A stretch of 47,028 bases of DNA from an uncultured Eubacteriales bacterium (GCA_934479825.1 CAKSOW010000022.1:1-47028), one strand, 5' to 3'; positions 14,641-22,823 are shown, counted from the first letter of the stretch. Program-made: numbers and translations. The notes: a model not told the origin generated them from the letters alone.

Positions 14641-15279
14641 CTAACCGTCGAATTCAACAAACTCGGCTAAGTTTTTAAAGAAATCAACGTGAGCGGCATA
14701 CTCATCGTCGTTCATTCCGACTCGCTTTTTGCGAAGGCATATGTAGGAATCCGGCTCAAAATCGCGAAGTCCCGGAACAGTCCTGTAAGCCGGAAGTTTG
14801 GAAAGCAAAAGAGCCTTATCGTCGCAGGCCGCCTCCGGCAAAAATCCAAGGACTTCTTTTAAATCGCACATATAATCCTTATTGCCGCGATAGAACGATT
14901 CGTCCATGATGTAAATGACACAATCTCCCAAAGCAAGTTCCAGATTGAACTTATCCGAAGAGGACAGCTCATTCGGCTTGGAATTGACCATTTCCGGAAT
15001 ATAGACTTCCTCTTTGAAATCGACCGTCACCACTCCGTCGCCGTTGTAATCTTTTGCAATTAACTTCATGCTTTCGCAGAAATTGTCTTTGGACGAAGCC
15101 GTAAGCCCGGTCTGGGAAATATGATAAACCGAAATATCCGGTTCTTTTTTGGAAACGGATTGCGCAAAGGCAAACCCGAACATGATAAGAGCCGCACAGA
15201 CCGCGATAATAACAAACTTATAATGATACCAAATATTCTCGACCTTTTTGGCAAAGGTTTTCGGCTCGGTATCATTCAT
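14641..15279 (-). CDS. Single-pass membrane protein with extracytoplasmic domain, unknown function
   Basis: This 212-aa protein starts at the ATG at 15277-15279 behind AAGGAGGAAAAAGCA. It has a cytoplasmic N-terminus (about 1-20), one membrane helix (FVIIAVCAALIMFGFAFA), and an extracellular domain of about 165 residues with three Cys residues and an acidic C-terminus (AEFVEFDG). The domain has segments LALGDCVIYIMDESFYRG and LSKLPAYRTVPG. These are reminiscent of a periplasmic-binding-like lobe, but I do not recognise the family. It is probably cotranscribed with the downstream MBL hydrolase. A TTGAAA/TATAAT promoter lies at 15372-15399. Confidence 0.7.
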   Translation of the reverse strand: MNDTEPKTFAKKVENIWYHYKFVIIAVCAALIMFGFAFAQSVSKKEPDISVYHISQTGLTASSKDNFCESMKLIAKDYNGDGVVTVDFKEEVYIPEMVNSKPNELSSSDKFNLELALGDCVIYIMDESFYRGNKDYMCDLKEVLGFLPEAACDDKALLLSKLPAYRTVPGLRDFEPDSYICLRKKRVGMNDDEYAAHVDFFKNLAEFVEFDG

Positions 15280-15371
15280 TGCTTTTTCCTCCTTGGGGGT
15301 TCGGTGCAGAAAGCAGACAGTGTTTTTCGGACAAATATGCGCACAACTGCAATTTACAATCATCGTATACA

Positions 15372-15399
15372 ATTATACTCAGCCAGTTCTTAATTTCAA
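15372..15399 (-). promoter_or_regulatory. Sigma-A promoter upstream of the membrane protein/MBL pair
   Basis: On the minus strand TTGAAA (15394-15399), a 16-bp spacer and TATAAT (15372-15377). A second candidate, TTGACA-17-TATGAT, lies at 15493-15521 in the same direction. Confidence 0.7.
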
Positions 15400-15492
15400 C
15401 AGGATTATGTGAATTTTTAAATAACACCGCGACGATTCAGACGCCTGTTTTCGTTTAAATTGCACACATCCGGTTTATTCCCGACTTGTAAC

Positions 15493-15521
15493 ATCATACC
15501 ATGTTTTTCCCGTTTTGTCAA
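15493..15521 (-). promoter_or_regulatory. Second minus-strand sigma-A promoter
   Basis: TTGACA (15516-15521), a 17-bp spacer, TATGAT (15493-15498) on the minus strand. No gene with a convincing ribosome binding site starts before 15279, so the leader would be about 200 bases. The stretch 15280-15565 otherwise holds nothing I can identify. Confidence 0.6.
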
Positions 15522-15571
15522 TCGTTCGGCGAAATATTTTTTCAAAAAATGCCAAAATAGCAGAAAATCAT

Positions 15572-15594
15572 AACCACCGGCTAAGCCGGTGGTT
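15572..15594. repeat. IS200 right-end hairpin
   Basis: A perfect 10-bp stem AACCACCGGC/GCCGGTGGTT with a TAA loop, downstream of tnpA. It probably serves as a structured recognition site for the transposase. Confidence 0.8.
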
Positions 15595-15689
15595 TGCTCA
15601 GCCCTATAAGGGCATGATACTGGCAGGGCTAAAAGCCCTCTGAACAGGTCTGCCAACCGCAAGCGGTTCCAAACTGCCGCTAAAGCGGC

Positions 15690-16169
15690 TTACTTTTTGT
15701 TATGGTGCACTGGCTCACCCGTAAACGGGTCTGTATACTCTCGTAATGTCATTTGTTCATAGGCTACATCTTCTTGTAATTGGTGTTTGATATATTCCGC
15801 GATTGCCTTTTTATTCTTTCCAACCGTATCTACGTAATATCCTCTACACCAAAATTCTCGGTTTCCATACTTATATTTCATATTTGCATGCCTATCAAAT
15901 ATCATTAAGCTGCTTTTTCCTTTTAGGTATCCCATGAAACTTGATACACTTATTTTGGGTGGTATACTTACCAACATATGTATGTGATCTGGGCATGCCT
16001 CTGCTTCTATTATCTCTACTCCTTTCCACTCACATAGTTTTCGTATTATATCTCCTATGTCTTTCTTTATCTTTCCGTAGATTATTTGTCTTCGATATTT
16101 TGGCGCAAATACGATATGGTACTTGCAATTCCATGTCGTATGTGATAAACTATTTGTGTCAATTTTCAT
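15690..16169 (-). CDS. tnpA: IS200/IS605-family Y1 transposase TnpA
   Basis: This 159-aa enzyme is a single-strand HUH transposase. The HUH metal motif is H62 and H64 in CPDHIHMLVSIPP. The nucleophilic tyrosine is Y126 in IAEYIKHQ. Family signatures are CKYHIVFAPKYRR at the start and REFWCRGYYVDTVGKN. The length is typical for IS200 TnpA, and no tnpB accompanies it. The start has AGGAGGATCAATT upstream. The gene appears intact and so potentially active. Confidence 0.95.
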   Translation of the reverse strand: MKIDTNSLSHTTWNCKYHIVFAPKYRRQIIYGKIKKDIGDIIRKLCEWKGVEIIEAEACPDHIHMLVSIPPKISVSSFMGYLKGKSSLMIFDRHANMKYKYGNREFWCRGYYVDTVGKNKKAIAEYIKHQLQEDVAYEQMTLREYTDPFTGEPVHHNKK

Positions 16170-16265
16170 AATTGATCCTCCTGTCTTATTCTACTTGCGG
16201 TTGTTCAGACCCGTTTGTATTATATCACAGGAGGTTTTCTTTCTCATCGGCAAAAGCCTTTTTCG

Positions 16266-16288
16266 AACCACTCGCTTAGCGAGTGGTT
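16266..16288. repeat. IS200 left-end hairpin
   Basis: A perfect 10-bp stem AACCACTCGC/GCGAGTGGTT with a TTA loop, upstream of tnpA. It mirrors the hairpin at 15572. Confidence 0.8.
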
Positions 16289-16305
16289 TTCATTAACCAA
16301 TAACC

Positions 16306-16342
16306 GACGCGCGGCAATCTGAATATTCAGATGCCGCGCGTC
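16306..16342. terminator. Long GC-rich hairpin, probable terminator of the diguanylate cyclase gene
   Basis: An inverted repeat of GACGCGCGGCAATCT with AGATGCCGCGCGTC across a GAATATTC centre, with one bulged A. It lies about 100 bases past the stop of the cyclase gene and borders the IS200 element. The T-run that normally marks a terminator is weak. Confidence 0.5.
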
Positions 16343-16350
16343 AAAATTAT

Positions 16351-16389
16351 AATTCTTTTGCCAGGCTTTTCTTCTAAGAAAAGCCGCGT
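16351..16389. repeat. 39-bp palindromic repeat (copy 1)
   Basis: The core GGCTTTTCTT/AAGAAAAGCC is a palindrome (stem 10, 2-base centre) flanked by AATTCTTTTGCCA and GCGTA. A near copy, with two substitutions and one missing base, lies at 35721-35758. Both copies sit just past the stop of a minus-strand gene. Confidence 0.7.
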
Positions 16390-16444
16390 ACTTTTTTGGA
16401 AAAGCTACATACTCTCCCCACGAGAAATTCTGTGCTCCCTCCAG

Positions 16445-17836
16445 TTACTCTTCACGCTTTTTCGCATCGGCGATATCGATTACGTACTGCGCTCTGCCAT
16501 TCAGCTTAGCCTTATAAAGCAAGGTGTCAGCAGAAGCTAGAAGTTTTTCTTTTTCCATCGGATAGAACACCTGACATCCCCCGATACTGGCTGTAACCTC
16601 ATACGGTTGCGGCAGGATACCGGATATCCGACTTTGAAACCGATCCAATTTCTGTTTCAGTTCGTCGGCCAAAATCGGTTTTTCAAGAAATACAGCAAAT
16701 TCATCGCCGCCGATTCTTCCGACTGAGCCGTAGCCTTCAAAAACTTCTTTCAACTCTGCGGCAAACTCGATCAGTACTTTATCGCCTGTCGGATGACCGA
16801 ACGTATCGTTTATGGTTTTGAAATAGTCCAAATCCGCAAGTAAAAACCACCCGTGTTTGGGAGAATATTCGCCTAAATTGTTCTGAAAACGGTCAAAGTA
16901 GTCCCAGAACATCTTGCGTCCCATAATGCCGGTAAGATCATCCAAATCGCTGATAAACGAACGATATGCCATTTGCTGAGACATAATAAACAACGCCATA
17001 ACTGCGATAAAATGCAAGGACAGCATAGCAAACATAAACTGTATCTGCAAATGCATAAGATCATACGATATCGCCGAAGAAACCGTGACATTATGCACAC
17101 CGAGCATATAAGCACCACGTTCGGCAAAATAGCCGGCTGCCGAAAAAGTAATGATAACCGTAAATATTCCAAATATGACCACGGCTCTCGTTCTGTGCTT
17201 TTCGGTATACGGCGAATTCACGGCACGGTTGACGGAAATTCTTAGCTGAGCAACATGTTTGCCCGAATAAATTTTCCATGTAAGACCGACCGAGCACATG
17301 CAGAACACCGCCAAGAATATATTTCCCCACGTATAATGGAATGTGTTTTTCCAAGTATAGCCCAATTCAGGGAACAGAAATCCATAAGTAGTAAAAACTG
17401 AAAATGTATGTAAAACCGGCGCAATGGCTGACACAAGGCAGATTCCCCAAAATGGACGTTGCAGTTTTGTTTTCGCCCAAGCATAGGCAAGGCCGATGAT
17501 AAAACCATACAGAGTTCTCGTTCCGATGCTCAAAAAGAGACTTTCGAGCGGTTTTCCGCTGTAAAACGGCGAAAACACCATATCGGAAGTCAGAACATAC
17601 GAAGCCGAAGCTTTATACAGTCCGGCGAGACCAAACACGAATCCTGTAAAAGTTGCCTGTGAGACGCCAAAGCAACATCCGGCAATCAAAATCGGAATAT
17701 AAGCAATGGTAACCGACATAGCCGGAAAGTGGAGATAGCCCCAAAAAGTAAAGGACATAAGCAATTCGGCCGCAACACAAATAATAAAGAGATAGCGGTC
17801 AAAAGCTGATTTTTGGTATTTGTTTTGGAAAATCAT
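16445..17836 (-). CDS. Membrane diguanylate cyclase (GGDEF) with multi-helix sensor region
   Basis: This 463-residue protein joins an N-terminal membrane region of about seven or eight helices (residues 15-300) to a cytoplasmic GGDEF domain (about 310-455). The signature RIGGDEFAVFLE is at 374-385, the metal-binding DLDYFKTINDTFGH precedes it, and the helix ending TLLYKAKLNGR follows. These are the signs of an active cyclase making cyclic di-GMP. No RxxD inhibitory site precedes GGDEF. The membrane part, with PAMSVTIAYIPILIAGCCFG, resembles an ECF-transporter substrate-binding subunit. The ATG at 17834-17836 has GGAGGAAAAAGCC. Confidence 0.88.
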   Translation of the reverse strand: MIFQNKYQKSAFDRYLFIICVAAELLMSFTFWGYLHFPAMSVTIAYIPILIAGCCFGVSQATFTGFVFGLAGLYKASASYVLTSDMVFSPFYSGKPLESLFLSIGTRTLYGFIIGLAYAWAKTKLQRPFWGICLVSAIAPVLHTFSVFTTYGFLFPELGYTWKNTFHYTWGNIFLAVFCMCSVGLTWKIYSGKHVAQLRISVNRAVNSPYTEKHRTRAVVIFGIFTVIITFSAAGYFAERGAYMLGVHNVTVSSAISYDLMHLQIQFMFAMLSLHFIAVMALFIMSQQMAYRSFISDLDDLTGIMGRKMFWDYFDRFQNNLGEYSPKHGWFLLADLDYFKTINDTFGHPTGDKVLIEFAAELKEVFEGYGSVGRIGGDEFAVFLEKPILADELKQKLDRFQSRISGILPQPYEVTASIGGCQVFYPMEKEKLLASADTLLYKAKLNGRAQYVIDIADAKKREE

Positions 17837-17911
17837 GGCTTTTTCCTCCGTGCAGGAATAGAAATCATATAACTCTGTTGTCTCAGAACAGAACAGCAGG
17901 ACTCTCCAAAA

Positions 17912-17943
17912 GACAACCCCGGAAGAACTTTCCGGGGTTGCGG
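17912..17943 (-). terminator. Terminator of the rplM-rpsI operon
   Basis: On the minus strand CAACCCCGGAA/TTCCGGGGTTG (11-bp stem) is followed by TCTTTTGG. It lies 15 bases past the rpsI stop. Confidence 0.85.
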
Positions 17944-17958
17944 ACAAACAACAGATTG

Positions 17959-18360
17959 TTATCTCTTGGAGAACTGCGGTGCGCGGCGAGCTGCCTTCAA
18001 ACCGTACTTCTTTCTTTCCTTCATACGAGGGTCTCTCGTTAAGAAGCCTGCTTTTTTGAGAACAGGACGGTTGTTTTCATCCGCTTGGAGAAGAGCTCTT
18101 GCCACACCGTGACGGATAGCGCCTGCCTGACCGGAAACGCCGCCGCCGGTTACGGTGCAGATAACATCAAACGTGCCGAGAGTCTTGGTCGCCTCAAACG
18201 GCTGACGAACGATCAGTTTCAAAGTTTCAAGTCCGAAGTATTCATCGATCGAACGGCCGTTGATCGTGATAACGCCGGTTCCCTGCATAATTCTTACGCG
18301 GGCAACGGAACTCTTTCTTCTGCCGGTTCCGTAGAAATAAGGTTTTGCACTTGTATACAT
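17959..18360 (-). CDS. rpsI: 30S ribosomal protein S9
   Basis: This 133-aa protein begins YFYGTGRRKSSVARVR, has the family core VTGGGVSGQAGAIRHGVARAL and ends in the conserved basic tail RRAPQFSKR that reaches the P-site tRNA. The length is standard. It is the second gene of the rplM-rpsI operon, 16 bases after rplM, and a strong terminator follows. Confidence 0.98.
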   Translation of the reverse strand: MYTSAKPYFYGTGRRKSSVARVRIMQGTGVITINGRSIDEYFGLETLKLIVRQPFEATKTLGTFDVICTVTGGGVSGQAGAIRHGVARALLQADENNRPVLKKAGFLTRDPRMKERKKYGLKAARRAPQFSKR

Positions 18361-18376
18361 ATCCGTTTACCTCCCC

Positions 18377-18802
18377 TTACGCAAGAACGATCGGCTTCTG
18401 TGCCGCGTTGTCATGTTCGCTGCCGGTGTAGAGTTTGAGTCTGGTAAGGCTCTTGGCGCCGATGGAATTCTTCGGGAGCATGCCCTTGACCGCCAGCATC
18501 ATAGCCTTTGCGGAATCCTTTGCCATGAGTTCCTTATAGTTGACAGCTTTCAAACCGCTGATATAGCCGGAATGATGATAATAGACTTTCTGTTCCAGCT
18601 TTTTGCCGGTGAGAATCGCCTTATCGGTGTTGATGATGATAACGAATTCGCCGCAGTCAACATGCGGAGTGAATTCGGGTCTGTGCTTGCCGCGAAGAAT
18701 GTCGGCAGCCTTGACGGCAGTTTTTCCGAGCGGAACGCCGGCTGCATCGATAACATACCATTTGCGCTCTACTTTATCTGCCTGTGCCATAAATGTAGAC
18801 AT
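18377..18802 (-). CDS. rplM: 50S ribosomal protein L13
   Basis: This 141-aa protein has the L13 features KWYVIDAAGVPLGKTAVKAA, LRGKHRPEFTPHVDCGEFVI, VYYHHSGYISGLK and GMLPKNSIGAKSLTRLKLY. It is the first gene of the rplM-rpsI operon, preceded by AGGAGGATTTAACT and the promoter at 18846. A short TCGTT/AACGA hairpin lies in the leader. Confidence 0.98.
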   Translation of the reverse strand: MSTFMAQADKVERKWYVIDAAGVPLGKTAVKAADILRGKHRPEFTPHVDCGEFVIIINTDKAILTGKKLEQKVYYHHSGYISGLKAVNYKELMAKDSAKAMMLAVKGMLPKNSIGAKSLTRLKLYTGSEHDNAAQKPIVLA

Positions 18803-18845
18803 AGTTAAATCCTCCTGTTTGTTACTCGTTTACTCAACGAATGAT

Positions 18846-18873
18846 ATTATACCAGTTTTTCTGAAAAAGTCAA
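18846..18873 (-). promoter_or_regulatory. Sigma-A promoter for rplM-rpsI
   Basis: On the minus strand TTGACT (18868-18873), a 16-bp spacer and TATAAT (18846-18851). The leader to rplM is about 40 bases. The remaining intergenic DNA, 18874-19071, holds nothing I can identify. Confidence 0.8.
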
Positions 18874-19071
18874 GCGATTTTTTTAGAAAATCGAAATTAA
18901 GCCAAAAATCTTCGTATTTCGGATAAAATCTCTTGATTTCTCTTTTATTCTCTCATGTATTTCTTGAAATCACTTTCAAATTTCCGGTTATTTTCTCCGG
19001 AATTCTCACTGTTTTGATTTCTGTATCTTCCGAAAATTCTGTGAAGATACGTGATTTTTCCGTGAAGTACA

Positions 19072-19100
19072 TTGACCTTTTGCGCCGACTGTGATAAAAT
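19072..19100 (+). promoter_or_regulatory. Sigma-A promoter for the GNAT gene
   Basis: TTGACC (19072-19077), a 17-bp spacer and TAAAAT (19095-19100), about 107 bases before the ATG. Confidence 0.7.
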
Positions 19101-19206
19101 AGTTATGTAAACAAATGCAAGCCCTGTTCTTTTTGTTCTTACTGTCCGCATAAACTGTCAAGGTGCTCCACGATACTTTACTACATTATTATAAAGGAAT
19201 GATTCT

Positions 19207-19803
19207 ATGCCGGCTGCCATACGCTTTGCCTGCCCCGATGATGCCGAAGCGATCCTCTCGATTTATGCTCCTTATGTGGTTTCTTCCCCGGTCACCTTTG
19301 AAGCGACTGTGCCGCGCGTCTACGACTTTAAGCGGCGCATTGCCGCAATTTCCGCTTCTCTTCCCTTTTTAGTGTGCGTTGCCGACGGGAAAATCGCAGG
19401 TTTTGCCTATGCAGTCAGTCAGAAATTCGGCACAGCGTTTTCTCAGAATATCTGCCTGTATGTCTACATAAGCAATGAATACCAGCGCTGCAACATCGCC
19501 TCCGCTCTGTATCTTGCGCTTCTTTCCCTGCTCAAAGCCCAGGAATACCGACGGGTTTTAGCTTTTGTCACCTCCTCCAATCAGGTATGCGAAGCCTTTC
19601 ACAGCGCATTCGGGTTTGAAAAAGTCGGAACCTTGAAAAAAGCCGGTTACAAACTCGGCAAATGGCATTCGGTTTCGATTTTTGAAAAGTCATTGTCCGA
19701 CAGCGACGCGCCGCCGGTTCCTCCGAAAAGTATTTCCGAACTTGACCCAGCTTTCTGTGAACGAAATTTCAAAAAATGCGCCAAAATCATCCGGCTCCGA
19801 TAA
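19207..19803 (+). CDS. GNAT-family N-acetyltransferase, phosphinothricin-acetyltransferase-like
   Basis: This 198-aa protein belongs to the Pat-like GNAT clade. The N-terminal IRFACPDDAEAILSIYAPYV and FEATVP match the start of Pat enzymes. The acetyl-CoA-binding stretch NEYQRCNIASALYLALL is a variant of the usual R/QxxGxG/A loop (here QRCNIA). A late FHSAFGFEKVGTLKKAGYKLGKW closes the fold. The C-terminal 30 residues extend beyond the usual family end. The Pat-like clade acetylates small amines or amino acid analogues, but no specific substrate can be given. It stands alone, behind its own promoter. Confidence 0.85.
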   Translation: MPAAIRFACPDDAEAILSIYAPYVVSSPVTFEATVPRVYDFKRRIAAISASLPFLVCVADGKIAGFAYAVSQKFGTAFSQNICLYVYISNEYQRCNIASALYLALLSLLKAQEYRRVLAFVTSSNQVCEAFHSAFGFEKVGTLKKAGYKLGKWHSVSIFEKSLSDSDAPPVPPKSISELDPAFCERNFKKCAKIIRLR

Positions 19804-19882
19804 TTTGATATGGAATCTTTTGCGGTAAACAGGCGTTTTTTGAGGAAAAACGTGTAAATTATAAGTTTTTTTCAAAAAGCAC

Positions 19883-19911
19883 TTGTTTTTTTGAAAAATG
19901 TATGCTATAAT
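19883..19911 (+). promoter_or_regulatory. Sigma-A promoter for secG
   Basis: TTGTTT (19883-19888), a 17-bp spacer and TATAAT (19906-19911), 48 bases before the ATG. Confidence 0.75.
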
Positions 19912-19958
19912 ATGCACGTTGCTTTACAGTAAGATAAAATTTCATCGGAGGAATTCAA

Positions 19959-20432
19959 ATGGAAACAGTTATCGGTGTATTATTGATTATTATGGGGATC
20001 TTCCTTATTATCTCCGTTCTTATGCAGAGCAGTAAGGATCATCGTCTTTCCGGTTCGATTGCAGGAGGAGCAGAAACGTTCTTCGGCAAGCAGAAGGGCA
20101 AGACCTTAGACGCTCTTTTCAATAAGCTCACCACCATCGTTACCATCATTTTTGTCGTGCTTGTATTAGCTCTTTACGTCATGCAGCCGAGCCTTGAAGA
20201 ACTTATGGCGCAAAATCCGACGCAAAGCGAGCAGCCCGCTGACACCAACGGCGACAATGCAAACGAAACCGGCGACAATACGGATGCAAACGGTGATAAC
20301 GCTGACGCAAACGGTGATAACACCGGCGCGAACGCAGATAACGGTGAAAACGCCGACAATACCGATACGGCGGACAACACCACATCTGACAACGGTGCCG
20401 AAAACGCAACCGACACGGCTGACGCGGAATAA
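19959..20432 (+). CDS. secG: Preprotein translocase subunit SecG with long acidic Asn/Asp-rich tail
   Basis: SecG assists SecYEA-driven export. Residues 1-75 are canonical: helix 1 (VIGVLLIIMGIFLIISVL), the conserved SSK loop, SIAGGAETFFGKQKGKTLDA, and helix 2 (IVTIIFVVLVLALYV). The ATG follows ATCGGAGGAATTC. Typical SecG is about 75 residues, but this one has a further 75 residues made of imperfect repeats such as GDNADANGD and NADNTDT, all Asn, Asp, Ala, Thr, Gly and Glu. The tail is predicted to be disordered and strongly negative. A terminator follows at 20464. Confidence 0.92.
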   Translation: METVIGVLLIIMGIFLIISVLMQSSKDHRLSGSIAGGAETFFGKQKGKTLDALFNKLTTIVTIIFVVLVLALYVMQPSLEELMAQNPTQSEQPADTNGDNANETGDNTDANGDNADANGDNTGANADNGENADNTDTADNTTSDNGAENATDTADAE

Positions 20433-20463
20433 CAAGACAAATCAAGGTCAAACTTGAAAAAGA

Positions 20464-20496
20464 AAGCACAAGGGTACGACCTTGTGCTTTTGTCTT
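20464..20496 (+). terminator. Terminator after secG
   Basis: The stem AAGCACAAGG/CCTTGTGCTT with a GTACGA loop, followed by TTGTCTTTT. Confidence 0.85.
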
Positions 20497-20550
20497 TTAA
20501 AGCCTGTTATCCAAACTAAAAGCAAATCTCACGGAGGAATCAAACGGCTT

Positions 20551-22782
20551 ATGAAAGAAAACAAGAAAAATATAACGTCGCAAATGGCAGAATCCGAACA
20601 GTCCGAAAGCAAACAGGAGAAGCCCCAAGCCCCTAAACCGCAAAGCTGGCTTCGCCGCAAAATCGGCACGGGCTTAGATAAGTTTTACGCGCTTTTGAAC
20701 ACAAAAAAGCAATTACTTCTGTTTTTAGCGTTTTGGTCGGTTCTTCTAAACTATCTTTTGGAATCCAGCCTGCGAAAGAATTTTCTGCTCGGCTTTGTAC
20801 ATATTTTGGCGCAGCCGCTTGTCTTTGCTTTCAATTCTCTTTTGATCTTCGCCTTTTTCTCCCTTCTTTTATTACTAAAACGCCGTCTTTTCGGCTTTAC
20901 GGTTTTAAACGTTGTTTTTCTGACGCTCGCCATTACAAACTACATCGTCCTTCTCTCACGCAACACGCCGCTCAATGCACCGGATTTCCGTATCATAAAA
21001 TCGGCGTTCGGAGTCGTCACCATATACTTGAATATTTTTGAACAGATATTGGTCGTTTTACTGATTCTGCTCGGGCTTTCTCTTCTGGCATTTACCTATT
21101 TCAAAGGCCGCTTGTCGGAGCGCGATATGAGTTTTTCGCTCCCGACGTTCGCCATTGTCTGCTGCGTAACGTTAAGTTCCGTTCTGTTGTACTCCCACGC
21201 GGTCATTACCGCGCATTTTTCCGATCTGCCAAACGCTTACAAAGAATACGGATTCACCTTTTCCTTTCTCTGCTCGGTGGTTGACCGCGGCATTGACAAG
21301 CCGGACAACTACACCGATGAATCCCTTGAAACCCTGAAAGTTTCATTGGATGATCATTCGGAAACAAAAGAGCATGACAGCAAAACGCCCGAAAACACCG
21401 TTATGCCCTCCGAAGTAACGCCCAACATCATCTTTTTGCAATTGGAATCTTTTTACGATCCTACTAATATTGAGGACTTACATTTCAACGAAGATCCGAT
21501 CCCGGTCTTTCACAGTTTACAGGAAAACTATCCCTCCGGAAAGCTGACGGTTCCTTCTATCGGCGCCGGGACAGCCAATACGGAATTTGAAGTCATTACC
21601 GGTATGGATCTCGACTATTTCGGGGTGGCAGAATACCCATATCTGTCGGTCTTACAGGACAACACCTGCGAATCGGTTGCCTATGATTTGAAAGCCTACG
21701 GCTATGCGGCGCACGCCATGCACAATCATACCGGCTCTTTCTATGACAGACACAAGGTATTCCCGAATCTTGGATTTGATACGTTCACTTCCATTGAAAA
21801 CATGCAGAATATCCGCCGCAATGAACGCGGTTGGGCAAAAGACGCCATGCTTGCCGATGAAATCAAAGGCGTAACCGCTTCCACCCCGAATCAGGCTGAC
21901 CTTGTTTACGCCATTTCCGTCCAAGGCCACGGAAAATATCCGGTAAGCATCGAAGAATTCAACGAGTTGTATCCGTCAGAGCATCCGGCACACATCCGTG
22001 TAACCGGAAACGAAACCGATCCGGAAAAGCCGGGAGTGGACTATTGGGTCAATCAGGTTCACGACATGGACGCGTTTTTGGGGTCTCTTGTCAGCGAATT
22101 TGCCGCAAGCAAAGAACCGACCGTCATCATCATGTACGGCGATCATCTGCCGTCGTTCACGCTTGATAACTGGAAGATTAAAGACGGCAATCTCTATCAA
22201 ACGCAGTTTGTCATCTGGTCGAATTTTGATCTTCCCGAAAAGAATGCTCCGGATATGCATTCGTTTGAACTTTCTTCCTACATCATGCGGATGTTCGGCT
22301 TTGAAAGCGGCTATATCAACCGCCTGCACCAGAAATACTATGCTAACGGCAAAGACTATTCCGCTGAACTGCATTTATTACAATACGACTTACTCTACGG
22401 CGGCAAAAAAATCTATGGCGGTGCTGACCGGTATTTACCCACCAACATTCGCTATGGATACCGCGATATCACCATTTCAAGCATTGCACACATCGGAAAC
22501 AACATTTTCGTATACGGTGAAAACTTCAACGAATACAGTCACATTTATGTCAACGGCAGTAAAAAGCAGACAAGTTACATCGACAATGGCTGTGTTTCCG
22601 CCGGGAACATCGTACTTCATACCGGCGACCGGATCAAGATCGTACAGGTGACGACTGACCTTGTCGAAGTCGGTGAGAGTGATATATATGTGATATCGGA
22701 AAATGAGGCCGACGTCCCGGACAACTGGTTTCACAATTTCTTTTCCATTGACCGGATTATAAGCGGCAAAGAAGAGCAATAG
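20551..22782 (+). CDS. LTA-synthase-family sulfatase-like membrane protein
   Basis: This 743-aa protein resembles LtaS-type glycerol-phosphate transferases. The N-terminal charged tail is followed by about five helices (residues about 50-235). The extracellular sulfatase-fold domain (about 290-640) has the active-site Thr in SIGAGTANTEFEV (about T341), with ITGMD following. Metal and substrate residues lie in HNHTGSFYDRHKVF, VQGHGKYPV and MYGDHLPS. A C-terminal beta domain (about 650-725; VYGENFNEYSHIYVNG) resembles an IPT/TIG Ig-like module, unusual for LtaS. The ATG is preceded by GGAGG at a longish 13-base spacing. Confidence 0.85.
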   Translation: MKENKKNITSQMAESEQSESKQEKPQAPKPQSWLRRKIGTGLDKFYALLNTKKQLLLFLAFWSVLLNYLLESSLRKNFLLGFVHILAQPLVFAFNSLLIFAFFSLLLLLKRRLFGFTVLNVVFLTLAITNYIVLLSRNTPLNAPDFRIIKSAFGVVTIYLNIFEQILVVLLILLGLSLLAFTYFKGRLSERDMSFSLPTFAIVCCVTLSSVLLYSHAVITAHFSDLPNAYKEYGFTFSFLCSVVDRGIDKPDNYTDESLETLKVSLDDHSETKEHDSKTPENTVMPSEVTPNIIFLQLESFYDPTNIEDLHFNEDPIPVFHSLQENYPSGKLTVPSIGAGTANTEFEVITGMDLDYFGVAEYPYLSVLQDNTCESVAYDLKAYGYAAHAMHNHTGSFYDRHKVFPNLGFDTFTSIENMQNIRRNERGWAKDAMLADEIKGVTASTPNQADLVYAISVQGHGKYPVSIEEFNELYPSEHPAHIRVTGNETDPEKPGVDYWVNQVHDMDAFLGSLVSEFAASKEPTVIIMYGDHLPSFTLDNWKIKDGNLYQTQFVIWSNFDLPEKNAPDMHSFELSSYIMRMFGFESGYINRLHQKYYANGKDYSAELHLLQYDLLYGGKKIYGGADRYLPTNIRYGYRDITISSIAHIGNNIFVYGENFNEYSHIYVNGSKKQTSYIDNGCVSAGNIVLHTGDRIKIVQVTTDLVEVGESDIYVISENEADVPDNWFHNFFSIDRIISGKEEQ

Positions 22783-22814
22783 GAAAAATGCGGTGACTTT
22801 TCCAATCTTTTTTT
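22782..22814 (+). terminator. Weak terminator after the LTA-synthase-like gene
   Basis: GGAAAA/TTTTCC with a 10-base loop, followed by AATCTTTTTTTC. The stem is only 6 bp, so the call is tentative. Confidence 0.4.
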
Positions 22815-22823
22815 CGGTTGATA

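Larger units (their letters stand above)
15545..16300 (-). mobile_element. IS200/IS605-family insertion sequence
   Basis: A single tnpA (15690-16169) is flanked by subterminal hairpins at 15572-15594 and 16266-16288, as in IS200-type elements that transpose as single strands and lack inverted terminal repeats. Both hairpins are 23 bases with 10-bp stems and TAA/TTA loops, beginning AACCAC and ending GTGGTT. Downstream of tnpA, small palindromes (AGGGCTAAAAGCCCT, AACCGCAAGCGGTT, GCCGCTAAAGCGGC) add structure. The exact ends cannot be fixed by eye, so limits are approximate. It looks intact. Confidence 0.85.

Noticed and set aside
15417..15662. An 81-codon minus-strand ORF before the IS200 element
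   Set aside because: It runs through the IS right end and promoter-like sequences, and no ribosome binding site precedes any Met. A short 26-residue tail frame after the promoter also lacks one.
18803..18845. A ribosomal-protein leader riboregulator upstream of rplM
   Set aside because: Only a 5-bp hairpin (TCGTT/AACGA) is present; I could not match it to a known L13 leader motif.
20220..20432. secG tail repeats as a CRISPR or mobile repeat
   Set aside because: Units are imperfect, contiguous and in-frame codons of Asn/Asp/Ala/Thr/Gly with no spacers.
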